Counted from the stretch's first letter, positions 7,819 through 18,020 are shown. The stretch: 64,000 nt of DNA from Arthrobacter sp. DNA4 (GCF_024362385.1 NZ_CP101466.1:1860001-1924000); one strand, 5' to 3'. Numbers and translations: made by a program. The notes: generated from the sequence alone by a model not told the origin.

Positions 7819-9138
7819 ATGGCACCTTTCCGGCGAGCGCGCCCTGCAATGACTGCATCCACCGCGGAATCCGTTGGGGTGTCGCCGGGGGCCAAGTGGG
7901 CCGTTGGCGGCGCCATCGCCGGCGGCTCGGTGGCAGGCCTGCTGGGAGCGGGTTCCTCGGCGCTCGCCGTGTATTTCGCGCGCCGGGTCATCACTCCGGC
8001 ACGGCAGCGGGCGGCCGACAAGGAAGTCCTGGCGGTGATCCGGGACGGGCAGAAGCTGCAAGTGATCCTCGCCGCCGATGATGACACCACGGTGGACGGC
8101 GTCTACGGGTTCTTCTTCGACGGCGGCAAAGGGCACGCGCGGATCGGCCGTATCGTGTCTTACTCGCCCGCCGAGCGGACTGTCCTGCGCGAGGTCGAAG
8201 CCGTGTACAGCGGGGATCTCTCCACGGCCCGCTGGGGATGGTGGAGCGGTGCCACATACCCGGACCCGGCCGCCTTCGGAATCCCTGCCGAGGACGTCCT
8301 GATTCCCGTTGAGCGCGGCGAAGCTCCCGCCTGGCTGGTCCGGGCAAAGGGGGCTGCCCGGACCTGGGCCATCATGGTGCACGGGCGGGGCGCCACCCGG
8401 CAGGAAGCGCTGCGGGCGGTGGGACCGGCGCTGGAACTGGGCCTGACCAGCCTGCTGGTGTCCTATCGGAATGACGGGCTGGCACCGTCGGCCGATGACG
8501 GCCGCTACGGCCTGGGCTCGACGGAGTGGCAGGATATCGAGGCTGCCATCGGGTACGCGCTGGCCAACGGTGCCGAGGAAGTTGTCCTGTTCGGCTGGTC
8601 CATGGGTGGGGCCATTTGCCTGCAGACTGCCGATCTCTCCCGCCACCGCCACCTGATCAGGGCGATGGTACTGGACGCACCGGTCATCGACTGGGTAACA
8701 GTGCTGGCGCACCACGCGCAGCTGAACCGGATTCCGTCGCTGGTGGGCAGGTACGGCCAGCTGATGCTGGGCCACCCGCTGGGACGCAGGCTCACGGGCC
8801 TCTCGGCGCCCGTGGACCTGAAAGTCATGGACTGGGTGTCCCGGGCCGTCGAGCTGCGGACGCCAACACTGATCATCCACAGCGTCGACGACGAGTATGT
8901 ACCGTACGGGCCGTCCGCCCTGCTGGCCGAGCGGAACCCGGAGATGGTGACGTTCGAGACGTTCAACCACGCACGGCATACGAAGGAATGGAATGTGGAC
9001 CCCGAACGCTGGGAGCGGCTGGTGAAGGCCTGGCTGCGCCAGCAGCTCGCTCCGCGCCTTAATCCCGGCTCCGGCCCCGGCCCGACCGCTGGACGCATGG
9101 CGGAATCTCCGGGCCGTCCCACGCAGGCGGGTGCCTGA
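7819..9138 (+). CDS. Alpha/beta-hydrolase with N-terminal membrane anchor
   Basis: 439-residue serine hydrolase of the alpha/beta fold. The nucleophile elbow GWSMGG, the acidic residue in IIHSVDDEYVPYG and the histidine in FNHARHTKEWN make up the catalytic triad. Residues about 28-55 (GGAIAGGSVAGLLGAGSSAL) form one hydrophobic segment that probably anchors the enzyme in the membrane. A predominantly beta region of about 140 residues separates it from the hydrolase domain. The open frame extends far upstream, but the ATG at 7819 best fits the start of the protein-like sequence; ATG 7849 is an alternative. The next gene begins one base after its stop. Substrate unknown. Confidence 0.82.
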   Translation: MAPFRRARPAMTASTAESVGVSPGAKWAVGGAIAGGSVAGLLGAGSSALAVYFARRVITPARQRAADKEVLAVIRDGQKLQVILAADDDTTVDGVYGFFFDGGKGHARIGRIVSYSPAERTVLREVEAVYSGDLSTARWGWWSGATYPDPAAFGIPAEDVLIPVERGEAPAWLVRAKGAARTWAIMVHGRGATRQEALRAVGPALELGLTSLLVSYRNDGLAPSADDGRYGLGSTEWQDIEAAIGYALANGAEEVVLFGWSMGGAICLQTADLSRHRHLIRAMVLDAPVIDWVTVLAHHAQLNRIPSLVGRYGQLMLGHPLGRRLTGLSAPVDLKVMDWVSRAVELRTPTLIIHSVDDEYVPYGPSALLAERNPEMVTFETFNHARHTKEWNVDPERWERLVKAWLRQQLAPRLNPGSGPGPTAGRMAESPGRPTQAGA

Positions 9139-9139
9139 C

Positions 9140-10719
9140 ATGGTGAAAGCACGCCCGGCAGGAACTGTGACCGGCCGTGGCCGGGAGCTGGCGGCGGAGC
9201 TTGCCGGACTGGTGGCGTCGTCGGGCTCCGGCCGGCCGGCGCAGGCCTCGCACGCGCCCTTCGACGGTTCAGTGGTGGGTGAAGTGCCTGTATGCACCCC
9301 GGACGACGTCCATGCCGCCGTCGAGACCGCACGCATGGCGCAGCGGCAGTGGGCAGCCCAGCCAACCGCCGAACGCCGAGCGGTGATCCGGCGGTTCCTG
9401 GCGCTGCTCCTGGAGCGCGAGCAGGACGTCCTTGACCTGGTCCAGGCAGAGAGCGGCAAGTCCAGGTTGAGCGCCTTCGAGGAGTTCGCGGACGTCGTCC
9501 TGACGGCCGGTTACTACGAGCGGACCGCTGACCGGTATCTCCGCCCGCGCCGCCGGAAGGGCGCGGCCCCGCTCCTCACCCGCACCACGGAATACCGGGT
9601 GCCCAAGGGGGTTGTGGGTGTCATCAGCCCTTGGAACTATCCATTGACCCTTGCGGTTTCGGACGCCATCCCGGCCCTGCTGGCGGGCAACGGCATCGTC
9701 CTGAAGCCCGACTCGCAGACGCCCTTCACGGCCCTGCTCATGCTCAGGTTCCTGCGGGAGGCGGGCCTTCCGCAGGACCTGTTCCGGATCGTCACCGGGC
9801 CGGGCACGGAGATAGGGCCTGCCTTGATCGGGCGGGTGGACTTCCTGATGTTCACGGGATCCTCCAAGACCGGCAAGACCGTCGCCAGGCAGTGCGCTGA
9901 TCGGCTGATCGGCTTCTCCGCCGAACTGGGCGGCAAGAACCCCATGCTGGTGCTCGCGGATGCGGACGCAGGCAAGGCGGCTGCCGGCGCAGTGCACGCC
10001 TGCTTCTCCAACTCCGGGCAGCTGTGCGTCAGCATTGAGCGGATCTACGTTCATGCTGACCTTTATGACCGCTTCCTGGCGGCGTTCACAGCCAAGGTGA
10101 AGGACATCCGGATGGGGTCCGGTCCGGTATGGGACATTGGCATGGGGTCCCTTATCAGTACGGCACAGGTGGAGCGGGTGGACCGCCACGTCCAGGATGC
10201 GCTCGCCAAAGGCGCCCACCTCCTGGCCGGAGGGCGGCGCCGGCCGGACCTGGGGCCGTTGTTCTACGAACCCACCGTCCTGGCCGGGGTAACTGAGGAC
10301 ATGCTCCTTGCCCGGGAAGAGACGTTCGGGCCGGTGGTTGCCGTCTACCGGGCGGCCGACGACGACGCCGCCGTCGCCCTGGCCAACGACTCGGACTTTG
10401 GGCTCAACGCCAGCGTCTGGTCCGCCCGCCGCGGGGAAGCAGTGGCCTGGCCCGCAGGCTCCAGACGGGGACCGTCAACGTTAACGAGGGCTACGCAGCC
10501 ACCTGGGCATCCCATGATGCACCGATCGGCGGCATGAAGGATTCCGGCGCGGGTCGCCGCCACGGCCGGGAAGGCATCCTCAAATACACGGAACCGCAGA
10601 CCATCGCCGTGCAGCGGCTGCTCCGGGTTGCCCCCGCTCCCGGGATGTCCAACCATGCCTACGCACGGATCATGAAAGCGGCCATCACCTTGATGGGCCG
10701 CCTTTCCCGAAACCGCTGA
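9140..10719 (+). pseudogene. NAD(P)-dependent succinate-semialdehyde dehydrogenase, frameshifted near C-terminus
   Basis: Aldehyde dehydrogenase of the GabD2 type, oxidising succinate semialdehyde to succinate; 526 residues if repaired. Visible are SPWNYPL (cofactor/oxyanion Asn), FTGSSKTGK, the general-base Glu in SAELGGKNP and the nucleophile Cys in SNSGQLC. Near 10445-10452 one base, probably a C, is missing. After that the expected family ending (ARRLQTGTVNVNEGYAATWA, then IGGMKDSGAGRRHG) continues in another frame to 10719. The catalytic residues are upstream of the break, but the C-terminal oligomerisation strand would be replaced by a 30-residue nonsense tail. The GTG at 9131 is an alternative start. 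Confidence 0.82.
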
Positions 10720-10755
10720 GGACAAAGCCTGTGCCAAGATCCGAGGAGAACTGAG

Positions 10756-11640
10756 ATGGCCAAAGGAACCAAACTTTCCGGTGCAACACTGTTGGTCACG
10801 GGAGGGGGAAGCGGACTGGGCCGCCGCATGGCGCTCGGCGCCGCCCGGCGCGGGAGCCGGGTGGTGATCTGGGATGTGGACGCGGCAGCGGGAGCAGCGG
10901 TCCGCGACGAAATCCGGGCTGCCGGCGTGCAGGCTGAAGCCCATGCCGTGGATGTCACGGACCGGGAGGCGGTCAAGGCCGCCGCGGCCAGGACGGGGCC
11001 GGTGGATGTGCTGGTGAACAACGCCGGGGTGGTCAGCGGGCACCGGCTCCTTGATGCGACGGATGAGGCCATCGAACGGACCATGCACGTCAACGTCATG
11101 GCCCTGTACTGGGTCACCCGCGCCTTCCTCGGCGGGATGGCAGAGCGGGGGCACGGCACCGTGGTCACCATTGCCAGTGCTGCGGGGATGGTGGGCGTCG
11201 CCCGGCAGACGGACTACTCCGCCAGCAAGTTCGCCGCGTTCGGTTTCACCGAGTCACTGCGGGCCGAGCTCCGGGCGGACCAGACCGGGGTCAACACGCT
11301 GGTGGTCTGCCCCTACTACATCAACACGGGAATGTTCGACGGCGTCCAGACCCGTTGGCCCCGGCTGCTCCCCATCCTTGAGGAGGAGGACGTGGCAGCT
11401 GAAGTCCTTGACGCGATCGAGGCCGGTCGCCGGAAACTGGTCCTGCCACCCCTGGTGAACCTGCTTCCGGTCCTGCGGATCCTGCCGGTCGGCGTCTTTG
11501 ACCGGCTCATGGACGTGCTCGGCGTCAACCGCACCATGGACCACTTCACGGGCCGTTCCGGCAGCCGCGCGGGGGAGCCGGTCCGGGAAGGCCCAGAGCA
11601 GGTCCCGGCCCTTTCCCCGGAAGGGGACACTCGGCCCTAG
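10756..11640 (+). CDS. SDR-family oxidoreductase, retinol-dehydrogenase-like
   Basis: Classical short-chain dehydrogenase/reductase of 294 residues. It shows the NAD(P)-binding TGGGSGLG, the NNAG motif and the YSASK active-site tyrosine and lysine. The extended C-terminus (from about residue 210, LVLPPLVNLLPVLRILPVG) is hydrophobic and may touch the membrane, as in eukaryote-like retinol/17-beta-hydroxysteroid dehydrogenases. The last 25 residues are polar and probably disordered. It starts 36 bp after the aldehyde dehydrogenase gene on the same strand; the hydrolase, aldehyde dehydrogenase and this SDR look like one operon handling an ester/alcohol/aldehyde substrate series, which is an inference. 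Confidence 0.85.
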   Translation: MAKGTKLSGATLLVTGGGSGLGRRMALGAARRGSRVVIWDVDAAAGAAVRDEIRAAGVQAEAHAVDVTDREAVKAAAARTGPVDVLVNNAGVVSGHRLLDATDEAIERTMHVNVMALYWVTRAFLGGMAERGHGTVVTIASAAGMVGVARQTDYSASKFAAFGFTESLRAELRADQTGVNTLVVCPYYINTGMFDGVQTRWPRLLPILEEEDVAAEVLDAIEAGRRKLVLPPLVNLLPVLRILPVGVFDRLMDVLGVNRTMDHFTGRSGSRAGEPVREGPEQVPALSPEGDTRP

Positions 11641-11712
11641 CGCTGACAAAGAGAGCTGCCTACCGTCGGCTGCAAGGGGGGAACCATCAAGGCAATTGAA
11701 ATGGGGCCCACA

Positions 11713-13487
11713 ATGTATCTGACAAGGCGGCAACTCCTGCAAGCGGCGCCGCAGCCGGTGCAGCCGTTGCGACGCAGCCGTATGGACCGGGAAGCGGGCG
11801 GGCAATTGCCACGCCAGGGCAGGCTTACCAATTCACCGAGCAGCTTCCAACGCTGGCCGAACTGGGCGTCCTGGACATGAGTGCCGGCGGCACTGCGTCT
11901 CTCTGGATGCGAAACGCCCAGCACCGCTTCCAGGCCGGCATGGGCGTGGCCGACACCCTGGCATACCAGGACTGGACCTCCTCCCGTACATATTTGGGCC
12001 CGGTCATCGTCGCCCGGAAAGGAACCCCATTTCGCCTCACCGTCCATAACGGGATCGAACGGCATCCCCTTGGCTACGCCGTCGACGCGGAGCTCGTTCC
12101 TCCCGGCAGCAACGATGCTGCAGCGCCCAGGACGTCCGTGCACCTTCACGGAGGCAACACCAGGCCAGAGTACGACGGCGGCCCCGGGCAGGCATTCAGG
12201 CCCGGCGCTTCCTACACGTACAGGTATGGCAACGACCAGGACGCAGCCGGTCTCTGGTACCACGATCACGCGCTCGGCATTACGCGATTGAATGTCTATG
12301 CGGGGCTGGCCGTCGGCTACCTGTTGCGGGACTCAGGTGGATCAGGAATAGATACCGGCGACGGTACCCACCTGCCCCCGCCGCCCTATGAAGTTCCGCT
12401 GATCATCCAGGACAAGATGTTCAACCCCGACGGAACGCTTGCGTACCCGCCGAACCCGGACCTTTCCACTGCCGGCGGAACACCGCGTCCCTGGGCGCCG
12501 GAGTTCTTCGGCGACGCCGCAACAGTCAACGGTAAGTGCCGGCCGAATCTCGACGTGGCCCGGGGGAAGTACCGGCTCCGCATGTTCAACGGCTCCAATG
12601 CCCGGTTCTACGACCTCAAGTTCGCAGTTGATGGCGCGGCGCTCGCCTTCTTCCAAATAGGAACGGACGGCGGCCTGCTCAACGCACCGGTCCGGCTGAA
12701 CAGGCTGCTCCTGGGGCCGGGCGAGCGGGCGGATGTCGTGATCGATTTCGCCGGACACAAGCCCGGCACGCGGGTTGTTCTGGCCAACAGTGCCCGCGTC
12801 CCCTACCCGGACGGCCCCGCCACCATCCAGCTCGGGGGACTCCCGCTGCCGCAAATCATGCAGTTCACTGTGACATCCCAGGCCGGATACACAGCGCCGC
12901 TGCCTGGCAGCCTCCGGGACTGTTCCATCACCGATCTGGTGGCCAGGGCCCCGGAGGCCATCAGGCCCATGGCACTGGTGGAAGTGGCCAACGCCGCCGG
13001 GGTTCCCCTCATGGCGCTCCTGAACAACCGAAAATTCGAGAGCGAAGACATTCTCCGGGTCCGGAGCGACAGCCTCGAAGAATGGGAACTGATCAATACC
13101 ACGGGGGACGCCCACCCGATCCATGTGCACTTCACCCAGTTCCAGGTCCGCGACCGGCAAAAGTTCGACGTCGACGGGTACCTGGCAGCCACCGGCTATG
13201 TAGACCCAGGGACCGGCCTGGTGACGCCGGGCCGCGGCAGCGCCGTTCCGGTCCAGCCCTTCCTGATTGGACGCCCCAAAGCAGCGCCGGCACATGAGCA
13301 GGGCTGGAAGGACACGGTCATTGCCATGCCCGGGGAAGTCACCAGGATCCGTGTTCCGTTCGGGGCAGGGGCGGCGGACGGAGCCCCGCTGGCCATCGGC
13401 TCATCCTTCAGTGGCGAGTACGTCTGGCACTGCCATATCCTGGAGCACGAGGACAACGAGATGATGCAGCGGTACATCATCGAGTAG
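11713..13487 (+). pseudogene. Tat-exported multicopper oxidase with frameshift in the signal peptide
   Basis: Laccase/bilirubin-oxidase-type multicopper oxidase, coupling substrate oxidation to reduction of oxygen to water outside the membrane. All four copper motifs are intact: HLHGG, WYHDHALG, HPIHVHF and WHCHILEHEDNEM. The mature domain is open from 11700 on, but its first ATG in that frame is at 11877, inside the family-typical N-terminus (TEQLPTLAELGVLDMS). The ATG at 11713 encodes a twin-arginine start (MYLTRRQLLQA), and about one base is missing near 11738-11745 to join it to ASGAAAGAAVATQPYG. Without repair the enzyme would be cytoplasmic or unmade; an annotation program would probably start it at 11877. 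Confidence 0.8.
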
Positions 13488-13511
13488 CGGAATGAACCAC
13501 CCCTGCTGCGG

Positions 13512-14024
13512 CTAGGGCCGGAGGTTGCCTGCGGCCAGTGAGCTGATGGGAGCCGTGACGGCGTCCGTCAGCCGGACCAGGTCAGCCGGCGCCAGCTCAA
13601 TGTCCAGGCCCCGCCGACCGCCCGAGACCAGCAGGGTGCCCAGGGCCAGGGCGCTGGAATCCAGCACCGTGGGGGAGGGCTGGCGCTGGCCGAGCGGGGA
13701 GATGCCGCCGAGGACATAGCCGGTCCGGCGCTGTGCCGCAGCGGGATCGGCCATGGCGGCTTTCTTGGCCCCCAGCGCAGTGGCCATCGCCTTCAGGTCC
13801 AGGGTTCCGCTGACCGGAACAATGCCCACCGCGAGCCTGCCCTCAACTTCCACCATCAAGGTTTTGAAGACGCGGGACGGATCGATCCCCAAGGCCTCGG
13901 CTGCCTCCGCTCCGTAGCTCGCCGCCGAGGGGTCATGGGTGTACGGATGCAGCACAAAGGGAACCCCGGCCGCGGTCAAGGCCGCTGTGGCCGGGGTTCC
14001 CTGTGCGTTGTTCCTGCGTGCCAT
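13512..14024 (-). CDS. ybaK: YbaK/EbsC-type Cys-tRNA(Pro) deacylase
   Basis: Editing hydrolase that removes cysteine wrongly charged on tRNA-Pro. The product is 170 residues from ATG 14024; a TTG start 13 codons upstream would overlap the sufE gene. The family is seen from the HPYTHDPSAASYGAEAAEALGI start, VFKTLMVEV, the AMATALGAKKAAMADP region and GYVLGGISPLGQ. Length is close to the usual 155-165. It sits directly downstream of a SufE gene and shares its direction, so both may be read from one message. Confidence 0.88.
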   Translation of the reverse strand: MARRNNAQGTPATAALTAAGVPFVLHPYTHDPSAASYGAEAAEALGIDPSRVFKTLMVEVEGRLAVGIVPVSGTLDLKAMATALGAKKAAMADPAAAQRRTGYVLGGISPLGQRQPSPTVLDSSALALGTLLVSGGRRGLDIELAPADLVRLTDAVTAPISSLAAGNLRP

Positions 14025-14034
14025 GACGGCGGGG

Positions 14035-14487
14035 TCAGGCGTGGCTGCGGGATGCTGCGGCAACCTTGCGCTTGATCCTGCCCAGCATGGCGGTCATGCC
14101 CCGCATGCGCAGGGGGGTGATGGCGCGGGTGAGTCCCAGCAGCTCCGGCATGTCGTCCGGCACCGACAGGATCTCTTCCGCTGTCAAACCGTCCAGGCCC
14201 TCGTGCAGCACCCCGGCGAAACCGCGCGTGGTGGGCGCCTCGGGCGGTGCCTTGAAGAACAGGCGGACGGCGCCGTCGTCGTTGGTTCCCGTCTCAATGG
14301 TGAGGAACAGCGGCGACTGGCACTCTACGACCTGCTCAAGGAGTTCGGGGTGGTCCTTGAGCCGGTCCGGGAGTTCCGGCAGTCCTTCCGAGAACTCCAG
14401 CAGCAGCTGCAGCCTCTCGGGTTCGGACAGGGCCTGGAAATCGTCCACGATCGCCGCCAGGGCGGAAGGCAAAGCTTGAGTAGTCAT
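14035..14487 (-). CDS. SufE-family cysteine desulfurase sulfur acceptor
   Basis: Small protein (150 residues) that accepts sulfur from SufS for iron-sulfur cluster assembly. The persulfide cysteine is Cys56 in VVECQSPLFL. N-terminal helices include VDDFQALSEPERLQLLLEFSEGLP, as in the family, and the C-terminal MRGMTAMLGRIKRK is the usual basic end. It lies between a rhodanese gene upstream and ybaK downstream on the same strand, a common actinobacterial pairing of a sulfurtransferase with SufE, although the main suf operon is not here. Confidence 0.88.
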   Translation of the reverse strand: MTTQALPSALAAIVDDFQALSEPERLQLLLEFSEGLPELPDRLKDHPELLEQVVECQSPLFLTIETGTNDDGAVRLFFKAPPEAPTTRGFAGVLHEGLDGLTAEEILSVPDDMPELLGLTRAITPLRMRGMTAMLGRIKRKVAAASRSHA

Positions 14488-14515
14488 CGTTCCAAGTCTA
14501 CGCGGGGGAGCAGGG

Positions 14516-15442
14516 TCAGGCTCCGACGGCTACGGGAACAGAGCCACGCTCCGCGCCCTTGACGATCGGCACGCGCACGGCGTTGCCCCACTCAGTCCAG
14601 GACCCGTCGTAGTTGCGGACGGTCTCAAAGCCCAGGAGGTACTTGAGGGCGAACCAGGTGTGGCTGGACCGCTCGCCGATGCGGCAGTACGCCACGACGT
14701 CGTCGCCTTCGGCCAGGCCGGCCTCGCCGAGATAGATGGCCTCCAGTTCCTCCCTGCTGCGGAAGGTGCCGTCGGCGGCAGCGGCGCGTGCCCACGGGAT
14801 GGAGGCTGCAGTGGGGATGTGGCCGCCGCGCAGGGCACCCTCTTCCGGGTAGGCCGGCATGTGGGTGCGCTGACCGGTGTATTCCTCGGGGGAGCGGACA
14901 TCGATCAGGGGACCGGTGCCCAGGAGGGCCAGGACGTCATCCTTGAAGGCGCGGATCGGGGCGTCGTCACGCTCAACCACCGGGTAGTTACCGGGAACGG
15001 GAGCAGGCCGGTCCCTGGTCAGTTCGCGGCCCTCGGCAACCCACTTGTCCCGGCCGCCGTCCAGCAGCCGGACGTCCTGGGGGCCGAACAGCGTGAAGAC
15101 CCAAAGGGCGTAAGCGGCCCACCAGTTGGACTTGTCGCCGTAGATCACCACGGTGCTGTCGCGGGAAATGCCCTTGGACGCCGCGAGTTCAGCAAAGGCG
15201 GCACCGTCAACGTAGTCGCGGGCCACGTCGTCGTTCAGGTCCGTGTGCCAGTCGATCTTGACCGCGCCGGGGATATGGCCGGTTTCGTACAGCAGCACGT
15301 CCTCGTCGGACTCCACCACGATAAGTTCGCCGCGGGCCACGGCACCGCTTTCAACGGCGGCAGCAAGCCACTCAGTGGAGACCAGCCGCTCCGGGTGGGC
15401 GTAGGCTGCGAACTTCTCATTCTGTTCAACCGGGTAGGGCAT
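14516..15442 (-). CDS. Thiosulfate/3-mercaptopyruvate sulfurtransferase (two rhodanese domains)
   Basis: 308-residue protein with two rhodanese domains: an inactive N-terminal one (about residues 20-140, with [19 protein letters not shown]) and a C-terminal catalytic one with the active-site cysteine in [15 protein letters not shown]. It transfers sulfane sulfur to cyanide or thiols. ATG 15442 is preferred because GAAAGG precedes it; the open frame runs 21 codons further upstream. Its stop is 28 bp from sufE on the same strand, and the two probably supply sulfur together. The CRxGxR-type active-site loop fits a thiosulfate-preferring enzyme. Confidence 0.9.
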   Translation of the reverse strand: MPYPVEQNEKFAAYAHPERLVSTEWLAAAVESGAVARGELIVVESDEDVLLYETGHIPGAVKIDWHTDLNDDVARDYVDGAAFAELAASKGISRDSTVVIYGDKSNWWAAYALWVFTLFGPQDVRLLDGGRDKWVAEGRELTRDRPAPVPGNYPVVERDDAPIRAFKDDVLALLGTGPLIDVRSPEEYTGQRTHMPAYPEEGALRGGHIPTAASIPWARAAAADGTFRSREELEAIYLGEAGLAEGDDVVAYCRIGERSSHTWFALKYLLGFETVRNYDGSWTEWGNAVRVPIVKGAERGSVPVAVGA

Positions 15443-15657
15443 GGCTTGGCCTTTCACTAAGAGCACGGGAAACCGCGGAACATCCATTGGAACCTGTTCC
15501 CACACTAACCAGCGCCCGTGGGGTTGTCCGTATTCCGTTAATAGGGCGAAATGTTGCCTTCATCACGCCCCGGGGCGGCAGGACGGCGTCCCGCCCGGGT
15601 TGGGCGTGCATTGCCGGTATCCTTTCTGGGGACCAACCACCAGCAGAACGGACCACC

Positions 15658-16695
15658 TTGGTACAGATCGAACAGCTTGCCGCCCGCACTCCGGCAGTAT
15701 CGGTGGACGAACTCCTTAAGGGCTTCTACCCCTCGCCCCGGTTTGGGGAGGTTTCCTTTTCGAGCTACCGCCCGGACCCGAAGCAGCCCAGCCAGGCCGC
15801 CGCCGTGCGTGCCCTGGAGGGATTTGCCGACGGCGTGGGGTCGGGCAACGGAGGCGGGCTTTTCAAGAAGCTGTTCGGCAAGAAGGACGAATCCAGGGCG
15901 GGTATCTACCTGGACGGCGGTTTCGGCGTGGGCAAGACCCACCTGCTCGCCTCCCTGTGGCACGCGTCGCCCGGCCCCAAGGCCTTCGGTACGTTCGTGG
16001 AGTACACCAACCTCGTGGGCGCCCTTTCCTTCCGCAAAACGGTGGACGCGCTGAGCAGCTACCAGCTCGTGTGCATCGACGAATTCGAACTGGACGATCC
16101 GGGCGACACCGTCCTGATGTCCCGGCTCATGCGCGAGCTGGCTGACGCCGGGGTCAAACTTGCCGCCACGTCCAACACTCTGCCGGGCTCCCTGGGCGAT
16201 GGCCGGTTTGCCGCTGTGGACTTCCAGCGCGAAATCCAGGTCCTGGCGGACCAGTTCGACGTGATCCGCATCGACGGCGAGGACTTCCGGCACCGTGGCC
16301 TCCCGGCCGCACCGGCGCCGCTGAAGAACAGCGAGCTCAACGCGCACATGAAGGCGGAATTCGACGGGAAGACGGTGGCCCAGGATGAGTTCTCCACCCT
16401 CATCCACCACCTGGCCGGAGTGCACCCCAGCCGCTACCGCCAGCTGATCCACGGCATTGACGGCGTGGTGTGGCGCAACGTGGAAACCATCACGGAACAG
16501 GCTGTAGCGCTGCGGTTCGTGGTCCTTGCAGACCGGCTCTACGACAAGGATGTCCCGATCCTGGCCAGCGGCGTCCCCTTCGACAAGCTGTTCACCGAAG
16601 AGATGATGGCCGGCGGGTACATGAAGAAGTACTTCCGCGCCGTCTCCCGCCTCACTGCGCTGGCCCGTGAAGGCCAGAACCACGAGCCCTCCTAG
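15658..16695 (+). CDS. zapE: ZapE/AFG1-like AAA-type ATPase
   Basis: P-loop ATPase of the ZapE/Lace1 family (cell-division ATPase in proteobacteria; role in actinobacteria less clear). Visible are the Walker A loop GGFGVGKTHLL and Walker B LVCIDEFELDD, then the ATSNTLPGSLGDGRF sensor region. The family-typical N-terminus is VQIEQLAARTPAVSVDELL, so translation probably starts at TTG 15658 (about 345 residues). The longer open frame from 15487 adds a poor, Arg/Gly-rich stretch. It is transcribed away from the sulfurtransferase gene, so 15443-15657 is a divergent promoter region. Confidence 0.82.
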   Translation: MVQIEQLAARTPAVSVDELLKGFYPSPRFGEVSFSSYRPDPKQPSQAAAVRALEGFADGVGSGNGGGLFKKLFGKKDESRAGIYLDGGFGVGKTHLLASLWHASPGPKAFGTFVEYTNLVGALSFRKTVDALSSYQLVCIDEFELDDPGDTVLMSRLMRELADAGVKLAATSNTLPGSLGDGRFAAVDFQREIQVLADQFDVIRIDGEDFRHRGLPAAPAPLKNSELNAHMKAEFDGKTVAQDEFSTLIHHLAGVHPSRYRQLIHGIDGVVWRNVETITEQAVALRFVVLADRLYDKDVPILASGVPFDKLFTEEMMAGGYMKKYFRAVSRLTALAREGQNHEPS

Positions 16696-17912
16696 GCGGA
16701 CTCCTTCCCGGACCGGGCGCGGGGCCGCAGCGCCAGCCGGACCACCAGCCCGGCCAGCAGCGCCCAGAAAGCGGACCCGATCCCGGCGAACGCCAGGCCG
16801 GACGCGGCCATCAGGAACGTAACGGCCGGGGCGATCCGGTCGTCCGGTTCCGCCAGGGCTGACGAGACCGCCGAGGCGAGGGTGCCCAGCAGTGCCAGCC
16901 CGGCAACGGTCTCAAGCATCCCGGCCGGCGCCTTGCTGACAACCGACACCAGGGCGGCCGAGAAAGCGGCCAGCACCAGGTAGGCCAGGCCGGACGTGAA
17001 GCCCGCGATCCACCTCCTGCTCCGGTCCCCGCCCTCGCCGGCGGCCAGGGCAGCACTGAGTGCCGCGAGATTGATGGCGTGGCCGCCGAACGGGGCTCCC
17101 GCAACAGTTCCCGCTCCCGTGACCAGCATCGCCGGGCGCCACGGTGCCTCATATCCGAAAGACCTCAGCACGGCCACCCCGGGAATGTTTTGCGAGGCCA
17201 TCGTCACCACGAACAACGGCAGAGCAATGCCCGCCATGGCCTGGAGGCTGAACGTGGGTGTGGTCCAGGCCAGTGCCGGGACCATGGCTGCCGGTTCAAC
17301 AGGAGTTCCAGCCGATGCCAGGGTTATTCCGATCACGCCCAAGGCCGCGAGCAGGGCTGCCGGCACCGCCCAGCGCGGAGCGAACTTCATCATCAGCAGC
17401 CAGCACAGGATCACCGGCGCTGCAAACGCCGGGACGGAACCGAGGGCCTTGAAGGGTGCCAGGCAGAGCTGGAGCAGGACGCCCGCCAGCATGGCCTGGG
17501 CCAGGGAGGGCGGGATACGCGCCATCAGCCTGCCAAGCGCCGGCACCAGGCCGGTCATGGCCAGCAGCAGGCCCGCACCAAGGAAGGCTCCGACGGCGGC
17601 CGGTCACCCGCCGTCGGGAACTCCCGATGCCGCAAGCAGCGCCGCGCCCGGCGTTGACCAGGCAAGTGTCACCGGGACCCGGGAACGCCAGGCGAGCACC
17701 AGCACGCCGAGCCCGACGGTGAGCGTTACGGCCAGGAGGCCGGACGCAGCCTGGGCAGGATCAGCGCCGACTGCCTTGAGGCTTACCAGGACCACGGCGA
17801 AGGATGAGGTGAAGCCCACCAGCGCGGTGACGATCCCTGCGACCACCGGCCGGGAATCGGTCCGGGTCAGTCCGGGCTTGGCTGCCGTGGTGGGGGCGGG
17901 GGACTTGGGCAT
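16692..17912 (-). pseudogene. benE: BenE-type benzoate/H+ symporter interrupted by an in-frame TGA
   Basis: Membrane transporter of the BenE family, 406 residues across the interruption, with about 12 hydrophobic segments. Residues 1-102 (GIVTALVGFTSSFAVVLVSL and so on) end in GVPDGG followed by TGA at 17604-17606. The same frame then continues without a shift into PAAVGAFLGAGLLLAMTGL and on to the C-terminus. The expected residue is tryptophan, so TGG to TGA is the simplest change. The downstream part also has its own ATG at 17558, so a truncated protein could be made. No benzoate-degradation genes are adjacent. It overlaps the zapE stop by four bases on the opposite strand. Confidence 0.82.
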
Positions 17913-17952
17913 ACCGGCAGGTTACCGGCCCAGGTTTGCCAGACGGCAATTC

Positions 17953-17962
17953 GGGGGGGGGG
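17953..17962 (+). repeat. G10 homopolymer
   Basis: A run of ten G residues lies between the BenE-type gene start and the terminator of the antitoxin-like gene. It is not in a coding region. Runs of this length are prone to slippage and to base-calling errors. Confidence 0.85.
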
Positions 17963-17986
17963 CAAACGTTGCCCTTAAACGCCAAA

Positions 17987-18020
17987 GGTGCGGGCGCCGC
18001 CTCCCGGCGGGACCCGCACC
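17987..18020 (-). terminator. Hairpin terminator of the antitoxin-like gene
   Basis: Long GC-rich inverted repeat with arms GGTGCGGGCGCCGCC and a matching right arm ending GACCCGCACC, separated by a short loop. On the minus strand it is followed by a short T-containing stretch. It lies 37 bases after the stop of the antitoxin-like gene. Confidence 0.6.

Noticed and set aside
7624-9459. 611-codon minus-strand frame opposite the alpha/beta hydrolase
   Set aside because: No recognisable motifs, Arg/Gly/His-rich composition typical of a shadow frame; the plus strand has a full catalytic triad.
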